This document shows positions 5,864-7,145 of a stretch of DNA of 7,145 nucleotides, piece after piece. Every line of letters starts with the position of its first letter. Position 1 is the first letter of the stretch. The stretch is from the NCBI GenBank assembly GCA_023391955.1, contig JAEWAA010000242.1, positions 1 through 7,145 on the forward strand, written 5' to 3'. The notes under the pieces were generated by a model. That model worked only from the letters and a program-made list of their open reading frames with translations, was not told the origin of the DNA and made no database searches. The DNA is from Bacillota bacterium (lineage in GTDB: Bacteria; Bacillota; Bacilli; Paenibacillales; NBRC-103111). Position numbers and translations under genes: made by a program.

Positions 5864-6763
5864 ATGACATTGCAGCAGCTGCGTTATGTGCTGGAGGTGG
5901 CGGCCCGCGGCTCCATGAATGAGGCGGCCAAACGGCTGTTCATCTCCCAGCCCAGCCTGTCCAGCGCCATTAAGGAGCTGGAGGAGGAGCTTCAGCTTAT
6001 CATTTTTCAACGAACCAACAAGGGGATTATGCTCTCCAAGGAAGGCGCCGAATTCCTGGGTTATGCCCGTCAGGTCATCGAACAGGCGGAGCTTCTGGAG
6101 AGCCGGTATCTCAATGCGAAGCCGTCGCCGCAGCATTTTTCCGTGTCCACCCAGCATTATGCATTCGCCGTGAACGCCTTCGTCAAGCTGGTGCAGGAAT
6201 ACGGGCAGGATGAGTACGAGCTGTCCCTGCGGGAGACCAAAACCCATGAGATCATCCAGGATGTGAAGGATCAAAAAAGCGAAATCGGCATCCTTTATAT
6301 GAACGACTTCAATAATAAGGTCATCAGCCGCCTGCTGAAAAATGCCAATCTCATGTTTAACAGCCTTTTTACGGCCAAGGCCCATATTTTTGTGAGCGCT
6401 CATAATCCGCTGGCGAAGCATCCGGTGGTGACGCTGGAGCAGCTGCGGGAGTATCCGTACCTGTATTTTGAGCAGGGGGAATACAATTCCTTTCACTTCT
6501 CGGAGGAAATCCTGAGCACCATCGCCCGTCCCAAAAGCATCCGCGTCAGCGACCGGGCCACCCTGTTCAATCTGCTGATCGGCTTAAACGGCTACACCAT
6601 CTCTACGGGTGTGCTGAGCAAGGATCTCAACGGCAACGACATTATTCCGGTGCCGCTGGCCAGCGACGAGACTATTCATGTGGGCTGGATTTGCCATCAG
6701 AATGCCGCCTTGTCCAGACTGGCGGTTGCCTATGTGGAGGCCCTGCAGGAAGCGATCCAATAG
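5864..6763 (+). CDS. LysR-family regulator, MetR/CmbR-like, probably controlling metE
   Basis: A 299-residue LysR-type activator, normal length. The N-terminal winged helix-turn-helix (about residues 1-60) reads LRYVLEVAARGSMNEAAKRL then FISQPSLSSAIKELEEEL. A linker helix (65-85) leads to the periplasmic-binding-protein-like effector domain (about 92-299). The stretches SVSTQHYAFAVNAFVKL (93-109), LRETKTHEIIQDVK (122-135) and VSDRATLFNLLIGLNGYTI (228-246) closely recall the MetR/CmbR/MtaR regulators of streptococci and lactococci that control methionine and cysteine genes, as I remember them without alignment. ATG 5864 has AGAGGA (5851-5856) 7 nt upstream. metE starts 147 nt downstream on the same strand, so methionine-synthesis control is the natural role, with homocysteine or O-acetylserine as possible coeffector. 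Unlike the divergent metR-metE pair of enterobacteria, these genes lie in tandem. Confidence 0.9.
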   Translation: MTLQQLRYVLEVAARGSMNEAAKRLFISQPSLSSAIKELEEELQLIIFQRTNKGIMLSKEGAEFLGYARQVIEQAELLESRYLNAKPSPQHFSVSTQHYAFAVNAFVKLVQEYGQDEYELSLRETKTHEIIQDVKDQKSEIGILYMNDFNNKVISRLLKNANLMFNSLFTAKAHIFVSAHNPLAKHPVVTLEQLREYPYLYFEQGEYNSFHFSEEILSTIARPKSIRVSDRATLFNLLIGLNGYTISTGVLSKDLNGNDIIPVPLASDETIHVGWICHQNAALSRLAVAYVEALQEAIQ

Positions 6764-6784
6764 CCCGTTTTTCGGCGGGTTGTT
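6763..6784 (+). terminator. Weak terminator-like hairpin after lysR
   Basis: CCCG (6764-6767) pairs with CGGG (6776-6779), extended by one G-T pair, around an 8-nt loop and followed by TTGTTGG. The stem is short and the T-run broken, so read-through into metE is likely. Confidence 0.25.
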
Positions 6785-6792
6785 GGCGCAGC

Positions 6793-6864
6793 TTGGTTAT
6801 GGGTATATATTTTGGCTATATCCAGCCATAGCTTTATGGTCATACCCTATATCCGACCGGATAT
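6793..6864 (+). promoter_or_regulatory. metE promoter and probable LysR-binding region
   Basis: Two overlapping promoters are possible: TTGGCT (6812-6817) with TATGGT (6835-6840) at 17 nt, or TTGGTT (6793-6798) with TATATC (6817-6822) at 18 nt; neither is strong, as expected for an activated gene. CTATATCC occurs twice, at 6816-6823 and 6847-6854, exactly 31 nt apart (about three helical turns). The second copy is part of a palindrome, ATATCCG-AC-CGGATAT (6849-6864). GGGTAT (6801-6806) and ATACCC (6842-6847) form a wider inverted repeat flanking the region. This spacing suits recognition and activation sites of a LysR tetramer. No S-box or T-box is visible in the 147 nt before metE. Confidence 0.45.
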
Positions 6865-6910
6865 GTTATCTTTCCAGTAACAACGGATTGGCGACAAGGA
6901 GAGATGGCGG

Positions 6911-7145
6911 ATGAAAAGCGGCAACCTGGGTTATCCCCGTATCGGGCTGGAGAGACAGTGGAAAAAGGCGTTGGAGTCCTTTTGGACGGGGGAATTGGCC
7001 GAGGCGGATCTGCATGCAAGGCTGAAAGAAATCCGCCTGTCCAACCTGAGGCTGCAGCAGGAGAAGGGCCTTGATATCATTCCCGTAGGGGATTTTACGT
7101 ATTATGACCATGTGCTGGATACGGCGGTGATGTTCGGGCTGATTC
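6911..7145 (+). CDS. metE: Cobalamin-independent methionine synthase, N-terminal part, cut by the window edge
   Basis: Transfers a methyl group from 5-methyltetrahydropteroyltri-L-glutamate to homocysteine, making methionine without vitamin B12. Only the first 78 residues are here; the full enzyme is usually about 750-790. The visible part is the start of the N-terminal barrel: GYPRIG (7-12) followed by the Q-x-KKALE-x-FW-x-G helix (16-27), then the hallmark IPVGDF (57-62) and YDHVLD (65-70). ATG 6911 has AAGGAG (6896-6901) 9 nt upstream; an ATG at 6904 is out of frame. The catalytic zinc-binding His/Cys residues lie in the unseen C-terminal half, so activity cannot be judged. The preceding LysR gene is its likely activator. 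Confidence 0.94.
   Translation, partial: MKSGNLGYPRIGLERQWKKALESFWTGELAEADLHARLKEIRLSNLRLQQEKGLDIIPVGDFTYYDHVLDTAVMFGLI

Noticed and set aside
5840..6496. 218-residue minus-strand frame opposite lysR
   Set aside because: The plus strand encodes an intact LysR protein across the whole stretch; the antisense frame has His/Leu/Gln-rich shadow composition.
6764..6910. SAM (S-box) or T-box riboswitch before metE
   Set aside because: The gap is 147 nt, AT-rich in its middle, and lacks the conserved stems or a terminator with T-run before the metE ribosome site.

Overview
The window looks like a chromosomal stretch from a moderately GC-rich Bacillota (Firmicutes) genome, plausibly a Paenibacillaceae-type organism. 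The grounds are strong AGGAGG-type ribosome binding sites before nearly every gene, TTG and GTG starts, Bacillus-like TGn-extended -10 promoters, and a LysR regulator of the streptococcal/lactococcal MetR-CmbR kind beside metE. The genus is inferred, not proven. No mobile element, tRNA, rRNA, CRISPR array or phage gene is visible, and no gene-free stretch exceeds about 292 bases.

Layout. (1) Positions 1-2039, minus strand: an AbrB-family membrane transporter followed 3 nt later by topB (DNA topoisomerase III). topB starts at TTG and runs off the left edge, so only its first 315 residues are here. (2) Positions 2040-2331: a divergent regulatory region with a perfect 12-bp palindrome. (3) Positions 2332-4042, plus strand: kdgK (2-keto-3-deoxygluconate kinase) and kdgA/eda (KDPG aldolase). 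These are the last two steps of hexuronate/pectin-sugar catabolism (KDG to KDPG to pyruvate plus glyceraldehyde-3-phosphate), and they end at a strong intrinsic terminator. (4) Positions 4106-5161, minus strand: a TetR-family repressor and a DoxX-type membrane protein, apparently one operon. A 17-bp inverted repeat lies almost entirely within the spacer of a near-consensus promoter, the expected picture of autorepression. (5) Positions 5374-5799, plus strand: a small gamma-glutamylcyclotransferase-like (AIG2/GGCT fold) protein, divergent from tetR. (6) Positions 5864-6763: a LysR regulator resembling MetR/CmbR, followed by metE (cobalamin-independent methionine synthase), of which only the first 78 residues are in the window. 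The LysR-metE gap has repeats suited to LysR binding and no room for a SAM riboswitch.

The genes form four unrelated functional units: DNA topology/transport, uronate catabolism, a TetR-controlled membrane protein with a divergent GGCT-like gene, and methionine synthesis with its likely regulator. I see no clear sign of a wholly new system. The points most worth a second look are regulatory: the TetR operator within overlapping divergent promoters, the palindrome before kdgK, the repeats before metE, and the tight abrB-topB junction.
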